A stretch of 64,000 nt of DNA from Corynebacterium propinquum DSM 44285 (GTDB lineage: Bacteria > Actinomycetota > Actinomycetes > Mycobacteriales > Mycobacteriaceae). A model generated the notes under the pieces. The model saw only the letters and a program-made list of their open reading frames with translations, made no database searches and had not been told where the DNA came from. Shown here piece after piece: positions 31,426 through 40,823 of this stretch. Where the stretch lies: positions 124,001 to 188,000 of the forward strand of contig NZ_AQXC01000001.1 of assembly GCF_000375525.1 (NCBI RefSeq), read 5' to 3'. The translations under genes were made by a program, and so were the position numbers. Each line of letters starts with the position of its first letter. Position 1 is the stretch's first letter.

Positions 31426-32634
31426 TTAAGCTTTCCTTTCCTGGCTGTGCTGCTCAAGCAGCGCGAGAAATTGATCAAAGAGCGGGTGGGCATCGTGTGG
31501 GCCAGCAGCAGACTCCGGGTGATATTGCACGGAATAAGCCAGGCCACTGCGCAAAGCGACGCCTTCGACGGTGCCATCATTCAGGCAAGTATGCGTGATT
31601 AACGCTGGGCCGAAATCGGTCGAAAACGCACGGTCGGTTTCCTGGCAATCGGCAGGCAACGTCTCGGTATTACCCGGGGCGGCCAACGCGAAACCGTGAT
31701 TTTGCGAAGTGATATCAATCTTGCCGCTCTCGTGATGCAGTACCGGAACATTGATGCCACGGTGACCAAACTTCATCTTGTACGTCTGCAAGCCCAGGGC
31801 CCGGCCGAGCAGCTGGTTACCGAAACAAATACCGAAGAATGGAATTTTTGCCGCCAGAATCTCCCGCAGGGTGGCAACCATATCGTCAGCGGTTGCTGGG
31901 TCTCCCGGACCATTGGAGATAAATACCCCGTCTGGTTGCAGCTTTTCTACCTCGGCGAAACTGGTTCCCGCTGGCACCACCACAGTTTCAATGCCACGGC
32001 GTGCGAAATTACGTGGCGTTGCTGTTTTAATTCCCATGTCAAATGCAACGATGCGGTAGCGAGTCGCACCTACCGCAGGCACGGTGTAGGCCTTGTCGAC
32101 GGAGACTTCCCCGGCCAAATCCGCGCCCGCCATATCTTCTTGCTCACGGACCTCCGCGATCAATTCATCATGTGGTCGCTGTGCCTGTTCACCAGAGAAA
32201 ATTCCCGCCTTGACGGAACCATGGTTACGCAAACGACGGACTAAAGTTCGGGTATCGATACCGGAAATGCCAATGACGCCTTGTTGCTCCATCGCTTCGG
32301 GTAGCGAGGCAGTCGCACGCCAATTCGACACGCGATGTGCCAGGTCGCGAACGACCAGCCCAGCAACCCAGATGCGCCCGTCGTGTGATTCGTCATCCTC
32401 GTCGTTCCAACCGGTGTTTCCGATATGAGGTGCAGCGGTGACAACAATCTGACGGTGATATGACGGGTCCGTCATAGTTTCTTGGTAACCGGTCATCGCC
32501 GTAGTAAATACGGCCTCGCCGAGGTTTTTGCCAGTGGCGCCGAACCCAAATCCGGGATACACGCTGCCATCCCCGAGCACGAGTACCGCAGGTACCGTCT
32601 CGGGCGGGTAGCTTCGGTGTGCAGGGTTAGTCAC
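31426..32634 (-). CDS. carA: Carbamoyl-phosphate synthase small subunit
   Basis: Glutaminase subunit that feeds ammonia to CarB. The frame is open to a TTG at 32664, but the GTG at 32632-32634 follows GAAAGG at good spacing and gives 402 residues. The N-terminal domain begins with [21 protein letters not shown] sequence (here AVLVLGDG) and the C-terminal class I glutaminase carries the nucleophile Cys in [17 protein letters not shown] near residue 275, with [13 protein letters not shown] near residue 373 holding the catalytic His. The GNQ in place of the more usual GHQ is common in actinobacteria. Confidence 0.95.
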   Translation of the reverse strand: MTNPAHRSYPPETVPAVLVLGDGSVYPGFGFGATGKNLGEAVFTTAMTGYQETMTDPSYHRQIVVTAAPHIGNTGWNDEDDESHDGRIWVAGLVVRDLAHRVSNWRATASLPEAMEQQGVIGISGIDTRTLVRRLRNHGSVKAGIFSGEQAQRPHDELIAEVREQEDMAGADLAGEVSVDKAYTVPAVGATRYRIVAFDMGIKTATPRNFARRGIETVVVPAGTSFAEVEKLQPDGVFISNGPGDPATADDMVATLREILAAKIPFFGICFGNQLLGRALGLQTYKMKFGHRGINVPVLHHESGKIDITSQNHGFALAAPGNTETLPADCQETDRAFSTDFGPALITHTCLNDGTVEGVALRSGLAYSVQYHPESAAGPHDAHPLFDQFLALLEQHSQERKA

Positions 32635-32692
32635 GGTTTTCTGCCTTTCGCTTGCTGTTGTCAAATTCTCGAGTCCATTGTGCGGTAATCAT

Positions 32693-34102
32693 TTAATCTT
32701 CCGAGCCTGTTGCCTCACCAGCGTCGGCACGCGCACAATCGGCAAGTTCATAACTCAACCCTCCCCGCAAGATCGTGTGTGTCACCTTCGCTCCAAATTC
32801 ATGGCCCTCATAAGGGTTGTTCCGCGATTTCGACGCAAATTCCTCGGCCTTCGAGGTCCATGGATAAGCCGGATCCACCACAGTGAGGTTCGCCGGTTCT
32901 CCCACCGCAATCGGGCGGCCGTGATCTGGCAGTCGAGTGATTTCTGCGGGACGCTCCGACATGACGCGAGCAATAAAACGCCAGTCTGCCAAACCGGATT
33001 CCACGAAAATCTGGGCGATTACAGCCAACGAGGATTCCAGGCCGAGCATCCCCGGCTTCGCGTGTTCGAATTCCACGCACTTATCCTCGCTGCCATGGGG
33101 CGCGTGGTCGGTGGCCACGCAGTCGATTACCCCATCGAGAAGAGCTTGCCGCAGCGCCAACGTGTCCGATTCTTCACGCAACGGTGGATTAACCCGGAAA
33201 ATCCCGTCATAAGTACGCAGCTTCTCGTCGTGCAGCAACAAATGATGCGGAGTAACTTCCGCGGTGATCGGGATTTCGTGTTGCTTCGACCAGCGCACCA
33301 GCTCCACTGTGCCTTCTGTGGAGGCATGGCAGATATGCACGCGGTTTCCGTAATCACGCGCCAATAGTGCATCCCGAACGACAATGGATTCTTCTGCTAC
33401 CCGCGGCCAACCCGACAGCCCAAGCTGGGCTGCAGTCGCACCCTCATGGGCAACCGCAGTCTCGGTCATTCGGTGATCTTCTGCATGCTGCGCAATCAAG
33501 ACGTTCAAGCCCTTGGCGTATTCCAGAGCTCGACGCATCAACTGTGGATCATTGACGCACTTCCCGTCGTCGGAAAACATCCGTACTTTCGCTGCACTGC
33601 GTGCGAGCATACCGAATTCTGTGAGGTTTTTACCTTCCAGCCCTTGCGAAATGGATCCCACCGGGTGCACATCGCACACGCCGTGCTGCTGCCCCTTGTA
33701 CCAGACAGATTCCGCGATCACCGGCTGATCCGTCACCGGCTGCGTGTTTGCCATCGTGAAGACGGCTGTAAAGCCACCGCGCGCTGCAGCTTCTGAGCCA
33801 CTGGCGATGGTTTCTGTGTCTTCCCTGCCGGGTTCGCGCAAGTGCACGTGCATATCGACAAGGCCTGGTAACAAAACGTTGCCCTGCAGATCGCGCTCAT
33901 CATCTGCCGAGAGTTCAGCAGCTGCGTTCGAATCGGTTACCTCGATCGCCTGGATACGCCCGTCGGCAAGCAATACGTCAACGGGGTCACCCTCGCCATA
34001 CGGCCGCACGTTGCGCAACAACAAGGAACTTTGCGACGCCGGGCGTAATTGCCCAGTCGGCGGATATTTCTCCTGCGACGGAGTGTGGTGTGTATGCGAC
34101 AT
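32693..34102 (-). CDS. pyrC: Dihydroorotase
   Basis: Zinc amidohydrolase that closes carbamoyl aspartate to dihydroorotate. Motifs are the metal-binding [19 protein letters not shown]-type region (here MANTQPVTD), [26 protein letters not shown] and [10 protein letters not shown], in the usual order for the class I enzyme. The ATG at 34100-34102 follows GGGGAAG and gives 469 residues; an upstream in-frame ATG at 34144 would add 14. The first 35 residues are variable. Member of the pyr operon between pyrB and carA. Confidence 0.95.
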   Translation of the reverse strand: MSHTHHTPSQEKYPPTGQLRPASQSSLLLRNVRPYGEGDPVDVLLADGRIQAIEVTDSNAAAELSADDERDLQGNVLLPGLVDMHVHLREPGREDTETIASGSEAAARGGFTAVFTMANTQPVTDQPVIAESVWYKGQQHGVCDVHPVGSISQGLEGKNLTEFGMLARSAAKVRMFSDDGKCVNDPQLMRRALEYAKGLNVLIAQHAEDHRMTETAVAHEGATAAQLGLSGWPRVAEESIVVRDALLARDYGNRVHICHASTEGTVELVRWSKQHEIPITAEVTPHHLLLHDEKLRTYDGIFRVNPPLREESDTLALRQALLDGVIDCVATDHAPHGSEDKCVEFEHAKPGMLGLESSLAVIAQIFVESGLADWRFIARVMSERPAEITRLPDHGRPIAVGEPANLTVVDPAYPWTSKAEEFASKSRNNPYEGHEFGAKVTHTILRGGLSYELADCARADAGEATGSED

Positions 34103-34179
34103 GATCGTGACTTCCCCTGTGTTGTGTGAATTATGTGCTGTCATATTCTGGTTTTCACCTGCGTTCTTTAACTGACGCG

Positions 34180-35115
34180 TTATTCCGCTCCGGAGCCGGC
34201 CAACAACGTAAATAGCACCGCCATACGCATGTGCACTCCGTTGTTCACCTGTCCCAGCACCACGGTATTTGGGTAGTCGGCAACGTCATAGTTGATTTCC
34301 ATGCCGCGCAGCATCGGACCGGGGTGCATGATAATGGCATCATCACGCAGCAATGCCGCACGCTGCTTCGACAGCCCGTAGTACGTGGCGTATTCACGGT
34401 GCGAAGGGAAGAAACCACCGTTCATGCGTTCTTTTTGCACACGCAACATCATCACGGCATCAGCCCCGGCAAGCTCGGCATCAAAATCATGACTGGTACG
34501 TACCGGCCAATGTTCCACACCGTGCGGCAGCAAGGTGTGCGGTGCCACGAGAACCACGTCCGCGCCCATTGTGGAAAGTAAATCGACATTCGAACGCACG
34601 ACACGTGAGTGCAGACAATCTCCCACAATAACGACACGACGACCGGAGATCTCGCCGAGATGCTGACGCAGCGTCATCGCATCGAGCAGGGCTTGGGTCG
34701 GGTGCTGATGAGCACCATCACCGGCGTTAATCACAGACGGGCCAGAGCCGTCGGTATCCACCCAATTGGCAAGCAACTGAGCAGCTCCGGACGACGGATG
34801 CCGGGTGATAATCGCATCGGCACCGATTGCGGCCAACGTCAACCCGGTATCGCGCAGGGACTCGCCTTTGGACACCGACGACGACGACGCAGATAGGTTA
34901 ATCACATCGGCGCTCATCCATTTACCGGCAGTTTCAAACGACGAGCGGGTACGAGTCGAGTTTTCGTAAAACAAGGTATAAATCGTCCGCCCCCGCAACG
35001 TCGGAAGCTTCTTCACATCGCGATCAGCCAGGGCTTCGGAAAACCGCTCAGCCTCATCCAACAGTCCCGTAATTTGGTCCGCGTTTAAATCCGCAATGGA
35101 TAGTAAGTGCTTCAC
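34180..35115 (-). CDS. pyrB: Aspartate carbamoyltransferase catalytic subunit
   Basis: Condenses carbamoyl phosphate and aspartate. The 311-residue protein has the carbamoyl-phosphate loop [17 protein letters not shown] near residue 50, [16 protein letters not shown] near residue 130, [14 protein letters not shown] near residue 157 and [11 protein letters not shown] near residue 265. The start is GTG and its first base is the last base of the pyrR stop (TAGTG overlap). No regulatory-subunit gene (pyrI) is present, as expected outside enterobacteria. Confidence 0.96.
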   Translation of the reverse strand: MKHLLSIADLNADQITGLLDEAERFSEALADRDVKKLPTLRGRTIYTLFYENSTRTRSSFETAGKWMSADVINLSASSSSVSKGESLRDTGLTLAAIGADAIITRHPSSGAAQLLANWVDTDGSGPSVINAGDGAHQHPTQALLDAMTLRQHLGEISGRRVVIVGDCLHSRVVRSNVDLLSTMGADVVLVAPHTLLPHGVEHWPVRTSHDFDAELAGADAVMMLRVQKERMNGGFFPSHREYATYYGLSKQRAALLRDDAIIMHPGPMLRGMEINYDVADYPNTVVLGQVNNGVHMRMAVLFTLLAGSGAE

Positions 35116-35819
35116 TACTTGTCCCCTTGCCTAGGCTGGTCGTCTACTAGATCAGTGGTTGCGGTATCGGTCGATAGTGTCGACTCTACGAATTCTGCTG
35201 ATGTAGCTGCTTGGTGCTGCGTAACCCGGTCCTGCACACTGCGCATTCCGCGTGACAAGATCACGGCGTCGCGGCCGTCGATATCCGAATTCAAAACAGA
35301 AATGCCCTCGGTACGCGCAGTCGGGAGATTCTTGCCGACGAAATCAGCGCGGATCGGGAGTTCACGGTGGCCGCGATCCACTAATACGGCCAGTTGAATT
35401 GCGCGTGGGCGGCCAATATCGGACAGTGCGTCGAGTGCTGCGCGAATGGTACGCCCGGAAAACAGCACATCGTCGACAAGCACCACGATGGCCTCGTCGA
35501 TGCCTCCACGCGGAATCGATGTGGGTTTTAGCGCGCGGTGTGGTTTCGAACGAAGGTCATCACGATACAAAGTGATATCTAGCGCGCCAGTGGCGACAGC
35601 CTGGCCAGAAAACTCGTGAATCTTGTCCGCGATACTCTCCGCCAAGGGAAGGCCCCCGGACGGAATGCCCAGTAAGATCACCGGCGCCGAGTCTGGCGAG
35701 CCGATGGCGTTTTTCTCAATAATTTGGTGCGCGATGCGTGCGATCGTGCGCGAAATTGCAGCAGCGCTCAACAACTCAGTTGTTTCTGCTGCCTCCGCGG
35801 ACGGTTCTTCCACTGTCAT
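35115..35819 (-). CDS. pyrR: PyrR bifunctional regulator / uracil phosphoribosyltransferase
   Basis: UMP-dependent RNA-binding regulator of the pyr operon with uracil phosphoribosyltransferase activity. The 234-residue product has the PRPP-binding motif [18 protein letters not shown] near residue 111 and [16 protein letters not shown] near residue 48. It is longer than the usual 180-190 residues, with a tail of about 40 polar, Ser/Thr/Ala-rich residues. The ATG is preceded by AAGGAGGG, and just upstream of that lies a hairpin like the PyrR-binding loop, which suggests repression of its own translation and of the operon. Confidence 0.95.
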   Translation of the reverse strand: MTVEEPSAEAAETTELLSAAAISRTIARIAHQIIEKNAIGSPDSAPVILLGIPSGGLPLAESIADKIHEFSGQAVATGALDITLYRDDLRSKPHRALKPTSIPRGGIDEAIVVLVDDVLFSGRTIRAALDALSDIGRPRAIQLAVLVDRGHRELPIRADFVGKNLPTARTEGISVLNSDIDGRDAVILSRGMRSVQDRVTQHQAATSAEFVESTLSTDTATTDLVDDQPRQGDK

Positions 35820-35833
35820 CGTGCCCTCCTTCC

Positions 35834-35849
35834 CCGCCTCTCTGTGCGG
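35834..35849 (-). promoter_or_regulatory. PyrR-binding-loop-like hairpin in the pyr leader
   Basis: In the mRNA sense the sequence CCGC-ACAGAGAG-GCGG forms a four-base stem with the purine-rich loop AGAGAGG typical of PyrR-binding loops. It ends four bases before the ribosome-binding site (35824-35830). In Mycobacterium smegmatis PyrR represses translation through a comparable leader. No antiterminator/terminator pair is visible, so translational control is the likelier mode here. Confidence 0.7.
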
Positions 35850-35929
35850 ATTTTAAAGGATGCCGACTGCATTCATGGTTGGGTCTATGATGGAGACACC
35901 GCTTCAGTCTAGCACTAAGGATTACGCGC

Positions 35930-37336
35930 GTGAGCTTTTCCGCCCAACATCTCGTTCCAGCCCCACGCTCCGAAGTGTGGGATTGGCACACCCGCCCAGG
36001 GGCAATCAGTCGACTCACCCCGCCGTTTCTGCCGATGACGCCACAGACCGAAGCAACGAGTCTTGCCGACGGCACCACAATTTTCCGGCTCCCGGCAGGG
36101 CTGAAATGGGTCGCACGCCACGATCTCACGCGCTACCAACCCGAAATATCGTTTACTGATTTTTGCATCAATTCCCCAGTCCGACAGCTCGCACAATGGC
36201 GCCATGATCACCACTTCGCCGATGGTGAGCTGCCGAATACCACCACAATCAACGACACTGTCCACACACGTGCACCCGCTCATTTATTGCGCCCGGTGTT
36301 TGCTTATCGGCAGCGTCAGCTCATCGCGGATTTATCGTTCTTACAGTCGTTGAAGGACGCAGGCTTCGCAGGGGCAACGTCCGCAGCCACGACCGGAAAA
36401 AACTCCATAGAGCCCGTACCAGGAAAAGCTCTCACGATCGCCATGACCGGCGCCCATGGTTCTGTCGGACGCAGCTTGAAAGCCCAACTAACCACAGCTG
36501 GACATACTGTCATTGAGCTGGTGCGCGGGGAAGCGAAAACCGGTCAGCGCCACTGGCACACCCACTACCCTTCATCACATCTTCTCGCAGGCGTCGATGT
36601 CCTTGTACATTTAGCGGGTGAACCTATTTTTGGCCGCTTCAACGAAGCACACAAAAAAGAGATTCGCGGCTCACGGGTAGACCCAACCTATAAACTGGCA
36701 CGCTTAGTCGCAGACTCACCGACTGTTACGACGATGGTCTGTGCTTCTGCTATCGGCTACTACGGCCCAGATCGCGGTCCCGAAATTCTCACAGAAAATT
36801 CCGAGCGCGGCGATGGCTTTTTGGCCGATGTGGTCGCTGACTGGGAACTTGCATGTCGACCGGCATTAGAAGCCGGAAAACGTGTGGTCAATATCCGTAC
36901 TGGGGTGACGCTGTCCGGAAACTCTGGTTTGCTTCCACTGCTGAAGACATTGTTTTCCACCGGTTTGGGCGGGAGTTTTGGTGATGGAAATTTCTGGTTC
37001 AGCTGGATCGCGATGGATGATTTAACCGATATTTATACCCGAGTAATCGTTGACTCTCGGATTACCGGCGCAATCAACGCGGCAGCCCCGCAGCCATTGC
37101 TCAACAAAGATATGGCTAAAGCACTCGGTACTGAATTAAATCGCCCGACGCTGCTTCCAGTCCCCACATTCGGACCCAAATTACTACTGGGTAAAGAAGG
37201 CGCCCACGAATTAGCTTTGGCAAATCAACGGGTCTCCAGTGCAAAGATTAGCCAGCTCGGCCACCAATTCCGTTTTCCCACTCTTGATGCTGCCCTCGCT
37301 CACGAACTTGGGGGTGAACAGCTACAAGACGAATAA
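35930..37336 (+). CDS. SRPBCC-domain / NAD-dependent epimerase fusion (TIGR01777-like)
   Basis: The 468-residue protein has two parts. Residues 1-150 look like a START/SRPBCC ligand-binding domain (begins SAQHLVPAPRSEVWDWHTRP). From about residue 165 there is a Rossmann-fold sugar-nucleotide-epimerase-like domain with the dinucleotide loop MTGAHGSVGRSL near residue 171, VLVHLAGEPIFGRFNEAHKK near residue 224 and SAIGYYGPDRG near residue 277, the marks of the YfcH/SulA-like TIGR01777 group. Substrate and role are unknown. The start is GTG with AAGGA eight bases upstream. It is divergent from pyrR, sharing a gap of 110 bases. Confidence 0.82.
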   Translation: MSFSAQHLVPAPRSEVWDWHTRPGAISRLTPPFLPMTPQTEATSLADGTTIFRLPAGLKWVARHDLTRYQPEISFTDFCINSPVRQLAQWRHDHHFADGELPNTTTINDTVHTRAPAHLLRPVFAYRQRQLIADLSFLQSLKDAGFAGATSAATTGKNSIEPVPGKALTIAMTGAHGSVGRSLKAQLTTAGHTVIELVRGEAKTGQRHWHTHYPSSHLLAGVDVLVHLAGEPIFGRFNEAHKKEIRGSRVDPTYKLARLVADSPTVTTMVCASAIGYYGPDRGPEILTENSERGDGFLADVVADWELACRPALEAGKRVVNIRTGVTLSGNSGLLPLLKTLFSTGLGGSFGDGNFWFSWIAMDDLTDIYTRVIVDSRITGAINAAAPQPLLNKDMAKALGTELNRPTLLPVPTFGPKLLLGKEGAHELALANQRVSSAKISQLGHQFRFPTLDAALAHELGGEQLQDE

Positions 37337-37457
37337 ATACAGTATGGGAAAACCAGTACTAACACTGAAACTTACACTGTGGCCAATGATTTTCCGGCTA
37401 GTTTGCCGGTACGGTGGCAATGGTTAGAAGCAAACCCAACGCGAACGGAAAGAGCAT

Positions 37458-37982
37458 ATGAGCCAACAACCAACGCCGAATGAGCAAGATCGCTCGCCGG
37501 AAACCGTCGGTGACATTGCAGAAGTCACCTTCGAGCGCATAGGTGAGATTCTTGACGCCGAAAAGCTCGTGTACCGCAACGAGGAACAAGAAATTCCCGA
37601 CGGCAGCACATTGCAGGTAGTACGCACCGGATTTAGTAATGCAGCAATCGCGATCAGCGTCCGGCAAAACATGCTTATCGTCGATTCACTCTGGCGCGGG
37701 CAGCTCAGTACTAGCCAAGCGGTTGACGTGCTTGCTGTCGTAAATTCGTGGAACCAAGCACAATTTGCCCCAACGCTGCGATTTTTTGAACAGGGAGAAA
37801 ACCTGCTAGCAATTTCAGCGGTTCGTGAAGCTGATGTCAGCACTGGCATGACCCGAAACCAGTTGGGCGCGTTTTTGTTGAGCACGTTGGACGCAGTCTT
37901 GGAATCGTTCCAGGCCCTCGGCAAACAATTCCCAGACGCTGTCACCTGGGAAGAAAACCACACGCACGACGAACAGAACTAG
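37458..37982 (+). CDS. YbjN-domain protein, first of a pair
   Basis: The 174-residue cytosolic protein has no signal peptide or membrane helix. Its central part, from VTFERIGEILDAEKLVYRNE to the AVDVLAVVNSWNQAQF helix, fits the YbjN / type III secretion chaperone-like alpha-beta fold. The function is unknown. GGAAAGAG lies close before the ATG. A second gene of the same kind starts nine bases after its stop, so they are probably co-transcribed and may form a heteromer (inference). Confidence 0.72.
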   Translation: MSQQPTPNEQDRSPETVGDIAEVTFERIGEILDAEKLVYRNEEQEIPDGSTLQVVRTGFSNAAIAISVRQNMLIVDSLWRGQLSTSQAVDVLAVVNSWNQAQFAPTLRFFEQGENLLAISAVREADVSTGMTRNQLGAFLLSTLDAVLESFQALGKQFPDAVTWEENHTHDEQN

Positions 37983-37991
37983 GAGTTTCTC

Positions 37992-38492
37992 ATGAACACC
38001 GATACAGAACTGGCCCCAGCCACCATCGACCGTGTCGTCGAGGCCATGCGTGGATTTGATGTGGAACTCACCAAGGTTGCAGGAAAAGAAATCGCTACCG
38101 CAAACCTCAACGACACCTTGTGCACATTCGCGGTGCTGGGCTCGGCAATGGTGGTCCGCTCCGAAGTCGCCACCGATACGGACTACGACAGTGCTGATGC
38201 TGGATTGTTCTTGGCTGCCAACCAAATTAATTCCACCTCGATCGGCGCACGCGCCGTTATTGCCGAGCACGAAGGCAAGTTAATCGTGCGCACCGAACGT
38301 GACATTGTGGTTGCCGCCGGAATCTCCGACGAGCAGCTCAAGGTCGCGCTCAAAGCTGCCGTCGACGGTGTGGTGCGAGCACAAGATGCGATGGTCGCCG
38401 CAGCCGACGAAATGCGAAAGCTCAATGAGCACCGCGACCAGGCTGATCACACCACCGCTGAGCACAACACCTCAGACGAGCAAGGCGCCTAG
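37992..38492 (+). CDS. YbjN-domain protein, second of a pair
   Basis: The 166-residue cytosolic protein shares layout with the preceding gene: an N-terminal helix (TIDRVVEAMRGFDVELTKVA), a central beta-sheet region and a helix with FLAANQINSTSIGARAVI that corresponds to the WNQAQF helix of its neighbour. The last 20 residues are His/Asp/Glu-rich. TAGGAG stands six bases before the ATG. Sequence similarity between the two is low, so the duplication would be old. Function unknown. Confidence 0.7.
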   Translation: MNTDTELAPATIDRVVEAMRGFDVELTKVAGKEIATANLNDTLCTFAVLGSAMVVRSEVATDTDYDSADAGLFLAANQINSTSIGARAVIAEHEGKLIVRTERDIVVAAGISDEQLKVALKAAVDGVVRAQDAMVAAADEMRKLNEHRDQADHTTAEHNTSDEQGA

Positions 38493-38521
38493 TCTCAGCG
38501 CAAAAACAGGCGCTAAGATAG

Positions 38522-38559
38522 TAGGTGCCAGGACGCAGCATTAACGCGGCATGGCACTA
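38522..38559. terminator. Hairpin between convergent YbjN and PPK2 genes
   Basis: GTGCCA (38525-38530) pairs with TGGCAC (38552-38557), with further partial pairing outside and CGC/GCG inside the loop. It lies in the 92-base gap between two convergent genes and could end transcripts from both sides. No T-run follows. Confidence 0.5.
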
Positions 38560-38584
38560 CAACACGAGGAACCCGTGATTACAA

Positions 38585-39436
38585 CTATCCGTGCAGGCGG
38601 CGGTACTGCTGCTCGACATCGTAGCTTGGCTGCGGCCAATCCAGATCCATGGCGCGCAACCGCCGCAACACCAAGTACTTCACGGCAGTACGTGCATAAA
38701 GCTTATTGTCACTAGGCACGATGTACCACGGAGCGTCCTCAGTGTGGGTGCGGTTAATGGCTATCTCATAAGCGCGCTGGTAATCTTCCCATTTCTTTCG
38801 ATTGTCGAGATCAGACGGGTCAAATTTCCAGCGTTTATCATGTCGTTGCAGCCGACGTGCCAGGTTAGATTTCTGGAATTCTGCAGAAATATGCAGCATT
38901 ATTTTGATAATGCGCACCCCGCGTGCTGCAAGCTGAGATTCAAAATCAACGATCGCATCATAGCGACGCTCGATCTCGTCAGCTGGCGCCATTTTCTCTA
39001 CTCGCTGAATTAGAACATCTTCATAATGCGAGCGGTCAAACACGACGATTTCGCCGTCCTCCGGCGCATGCTTGTTGATGCGCCACAGGAAATCATGGTT
39101 CCGTTCTTCTTCAGTTGGCGCGCCGAATCCCACGGGACGCAAGCCTTGGGGGTCAAAAACTGACAACGCGTTGCGGATCATTCCGCCTTTGCCAGATGTA
39201 TCCATGCCCTGCAAAATCAACAAGATGGATCCAGATTGTGCGGTCCCTAGGCGAGAATGCGCAAATAATTTTTCCTGCAGTTGCCGCAGTTCCGCATCGA
39301 ATTTACGGAATCGTCTCCGCATCCTCTTCCCGCGCGGATTACCGGAAAACCCGGGAGTCGACTGTGGATCAATTGCGGACAATTCTACGGGTGGAACTGC
39401 CCGCAACCGTTCTGCATGACGTGGTTTAAAAGACAC
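38585..39436 (-). CDS. Polyphosphate kinase 2 family protein
   Basis: PPK2 enzymes move phosphate between polyphosphate and nucleotides. The 283-residue protein has Walker A GMDTSGKGG at residues 77-85, Walker B-like VVFDRSHYEDV at 131-141 and the lid region RRLQRHDKRWKFDPSDLDNR near residue 195, which is typical of the single-domain class. The exact substrate (AMP, ADP or GDP) cannot be read from the sequence. The start is GTG, five bases after the nusB stop, without a clear ribosome-binding site, so it is probably coupled to nusB. Confidence 0.88.
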   Translation of the reverse strand: MSFKPRHAERLRAVPPVELSAIDPQSTPGFSGNPRGKRMRRRFRKFDAELRQLQEKLFAHSRLGTAQSGSILLILQGMDTSGKGGMIRNALSVFDPQGLRPVGFGAPTEEERNHDFLWRINKHAPEDGEIVVFDRSHYEDVLIQRVEKMAPADEIERRYDAIVDFESQLAARGVRIIKIMLHISAEFQKSNLARRLQRHDKRWKFDPSDLDNRKKWEDYQRAYEIAINRTHTEDAPWYIVPSDNKLYARTAVKYLVLRRLRAMDLDWPQPSYDVEQQYRRLHG

Positions 39437-39441
39437 AGAAA

Positions 39442-40035
39442 TTAGGCTTGCTCGTCTGTGTTTTTGGCGTCGGCATCGTCGCTAGCACCATCGTCGATGT
39501 CACCAACGTCAACGCCACTGTCATCTCTGTCATCGTGAGCCATCGGATTATCAGCTGAGACGGATTGGGCAATATCGTCCAACACCGCGTGAATATACGG
39601 CGCAGCCGATTCTGTGGAATATTCACTGGCTAATTCCACGCCTTCCACCACGGCAACGGCTGCCGGTACGTCAGCGTTAAACAATATCTCCCATGCGGAA
39701 ACGCGCATGATCGCGCGGTCAACTGCCGGAAGCCTTCCAAGTTCCCATTCCTGTGATAAGAAACGGGAAATTAACTCGTCAATTTCATCGAGTTTCTCTG
39801 CAGCTCCCGCGACAATTTCTTTGGTGTACTCAGCCACGGGTGGGACCGGTGATTGCTCCCATGCGGCAAGCTCCACGCGATCGTCGACAATCGCCACCGG
39901 ATCAAGGTCTCTGGTTTCAGCTTCGTAAAGGATGTCCGCGGCACGGCGGCGAGCCCGGTAGCGCTTGGTGTGCAAACGCTTATCTGAGCGAGTGAAACGG
40001 GTACCGGAAGCCGCGGTTTTTTTGTTGTCTGACAT
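39442..40035 (-). CDS. nusB: Transcription antitermination factor NusB
   Basis: RNA-binding factor that, with NusE (S10), promotes antitermination in rRNA operons. The 197-residue protein has the all-helical core starting [19 protein letters not shown] near residue 25, through [20 protein letters not shown] near residue 92 to [20 protein letters not shown] near residue 129. A strongly acidic tail of about 38 residues follows ([16 protein letters not shown] and onward), which the core family lacks. It lies directly after efp. Confidence 0.95.
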   Translation of the reverse strand: MSDNKKTAASGTRFTRSDKRLHTKRYRARRRAADILYEAETRDLDPVAIVDDRVELAAWEQSPVPPVAEYTKEIVAGAAEKLDEIDELISRFLSQEWELGRLPAVDRAIMRVSAWEILFNADVPAAVAVVEGVELASEYSTESAAPYIHAVLDDIAQSVSADNPMAHDDRDDSGVDVGDIDDGASDDADAKNTDEQA

Positions 40036-40046
40036 ACCCTTGCGCG

Positions 40047-40610
40047 TTAGTTGTTGCTACGGGAGAGGTAGTCGCCGGTACGCGTGTCGATCTTGACGAC
40101 GTTTCCGGTTTCGATGAACAGCGGAACCTGGACTTCAGCGCCAGTTTCTAGCGTCGCTGGCTTGGTGCCACCGCTCGAGCGATCACCTTGCAAACCAGGA
40201 TCAGTGTGTTCCACTTTGAGGTCGACGTTGATCGGAAGTTCAGCGAACAACGGCTCATTTTCGTGGAACGAGACCTGGATGCGCATGTTTTCGAGCAGAA
40301 AATCCACTGCACGGCCGAATTTGTCGGCCGACAATTCGACCTGCTCGAAGGTCTTATCATCCATGACGACATAGTTGGTGCCGTCATTATAGAGGTACGT
40401 CATGTCACGGCGGTCAACCGTAGCCAACTCGGCTTTCGCGCCGGCGTTCCAGGTCTTGTCAGTAACTTTGCCAGTCATGACATCTTTGAGTTTGGTGCGC
40501 ACGAATGCTGGACCTTTTCCTGGCTTCACGTGCTGGAATTCCACGATCTGTTGTAGTTTGTTGTCAATTTTCAGCACAACGCCGTTTTTGAAAGCAGTGG
40601 TATCAGCCAC
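40047..40610 (-). CDS. efp: Elongation factor P
   Basis: Relieves ribosome stalling at polyproline stretches. The 187-residue, three-domain protein has the family N-terminal loop [16 protein letters not shown] near residue 29 with the conserved Lys at its tip, [20 protein letters not shown] near residue 70 and the C-terminal [19 protein letters not shown] near residue 147. The start is GTG with GGAGAG upstream. A clear promoter and a small leader hairpin precede it. Confidence 0.97.
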   Translation of the reverse strand: MADTTAFKNGVVLKIDNKLQQIVEFQHVKPGKGPAFVRTKLKDVMTGKVTDKTWNAGAKAELATVDRRDMTYLYNDGTNYVVMDDKTFEQVELSADKFGRAVDFLLENMRIQVSFHENEPLFAELPINVDLKVEHTDPGLQGDRSSGGTKPATLETGAEVQVPLFIETGNVVKIDTRTGDYLSRSNN

Positions 40611-40643
40611 GAATCAACTCTCCAATATTTGTCAGTGCGACAG

Positions 40644-40660
40644 CTCCACAACGCGTGGAG
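40644..40660 (-). repeat. Hairpin in the efp leader
   Basis: CTCCAC and GTGGAG form a perfect six-base stem with a five-base loop in the untranslated leader, 34 bases before the efp start. It could influence translation or mRNA stability. Confidence 0.45.
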
Positions 40661-40686
40661 TTGCCTAGTACATCTTTGCTCCCGCT

Positions 40687-40716
40687 AGTATAACCGAGAC
40701 CGCCCGGACCGTTAAA
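40687..40716 (-). promoter_or_regulatory. efp promoter
   Basis: TATACT (40687-40692) on the minus strand with TTTAAC (40711-40716) 18 bases upstream. A perfect seven-base inverted repeat, CCGCCCG at 40700-40706 and CGGGCGG at 40726-40732, straddles the -35 element and may be a regulator site. Nothing else was recognised in the 213-base gap to pepQ. Confidence 0.6.
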
Positions 40717-40823
40717 GAATCGGCACGGGCGGCAATGTGCACTCGTGCGCTCCTATCTACCCGACGCCACGCGCGCGCAACGTCGTATGCTGACAATCCA
40801 TGCCGACGTTATGGCAAACGTTT

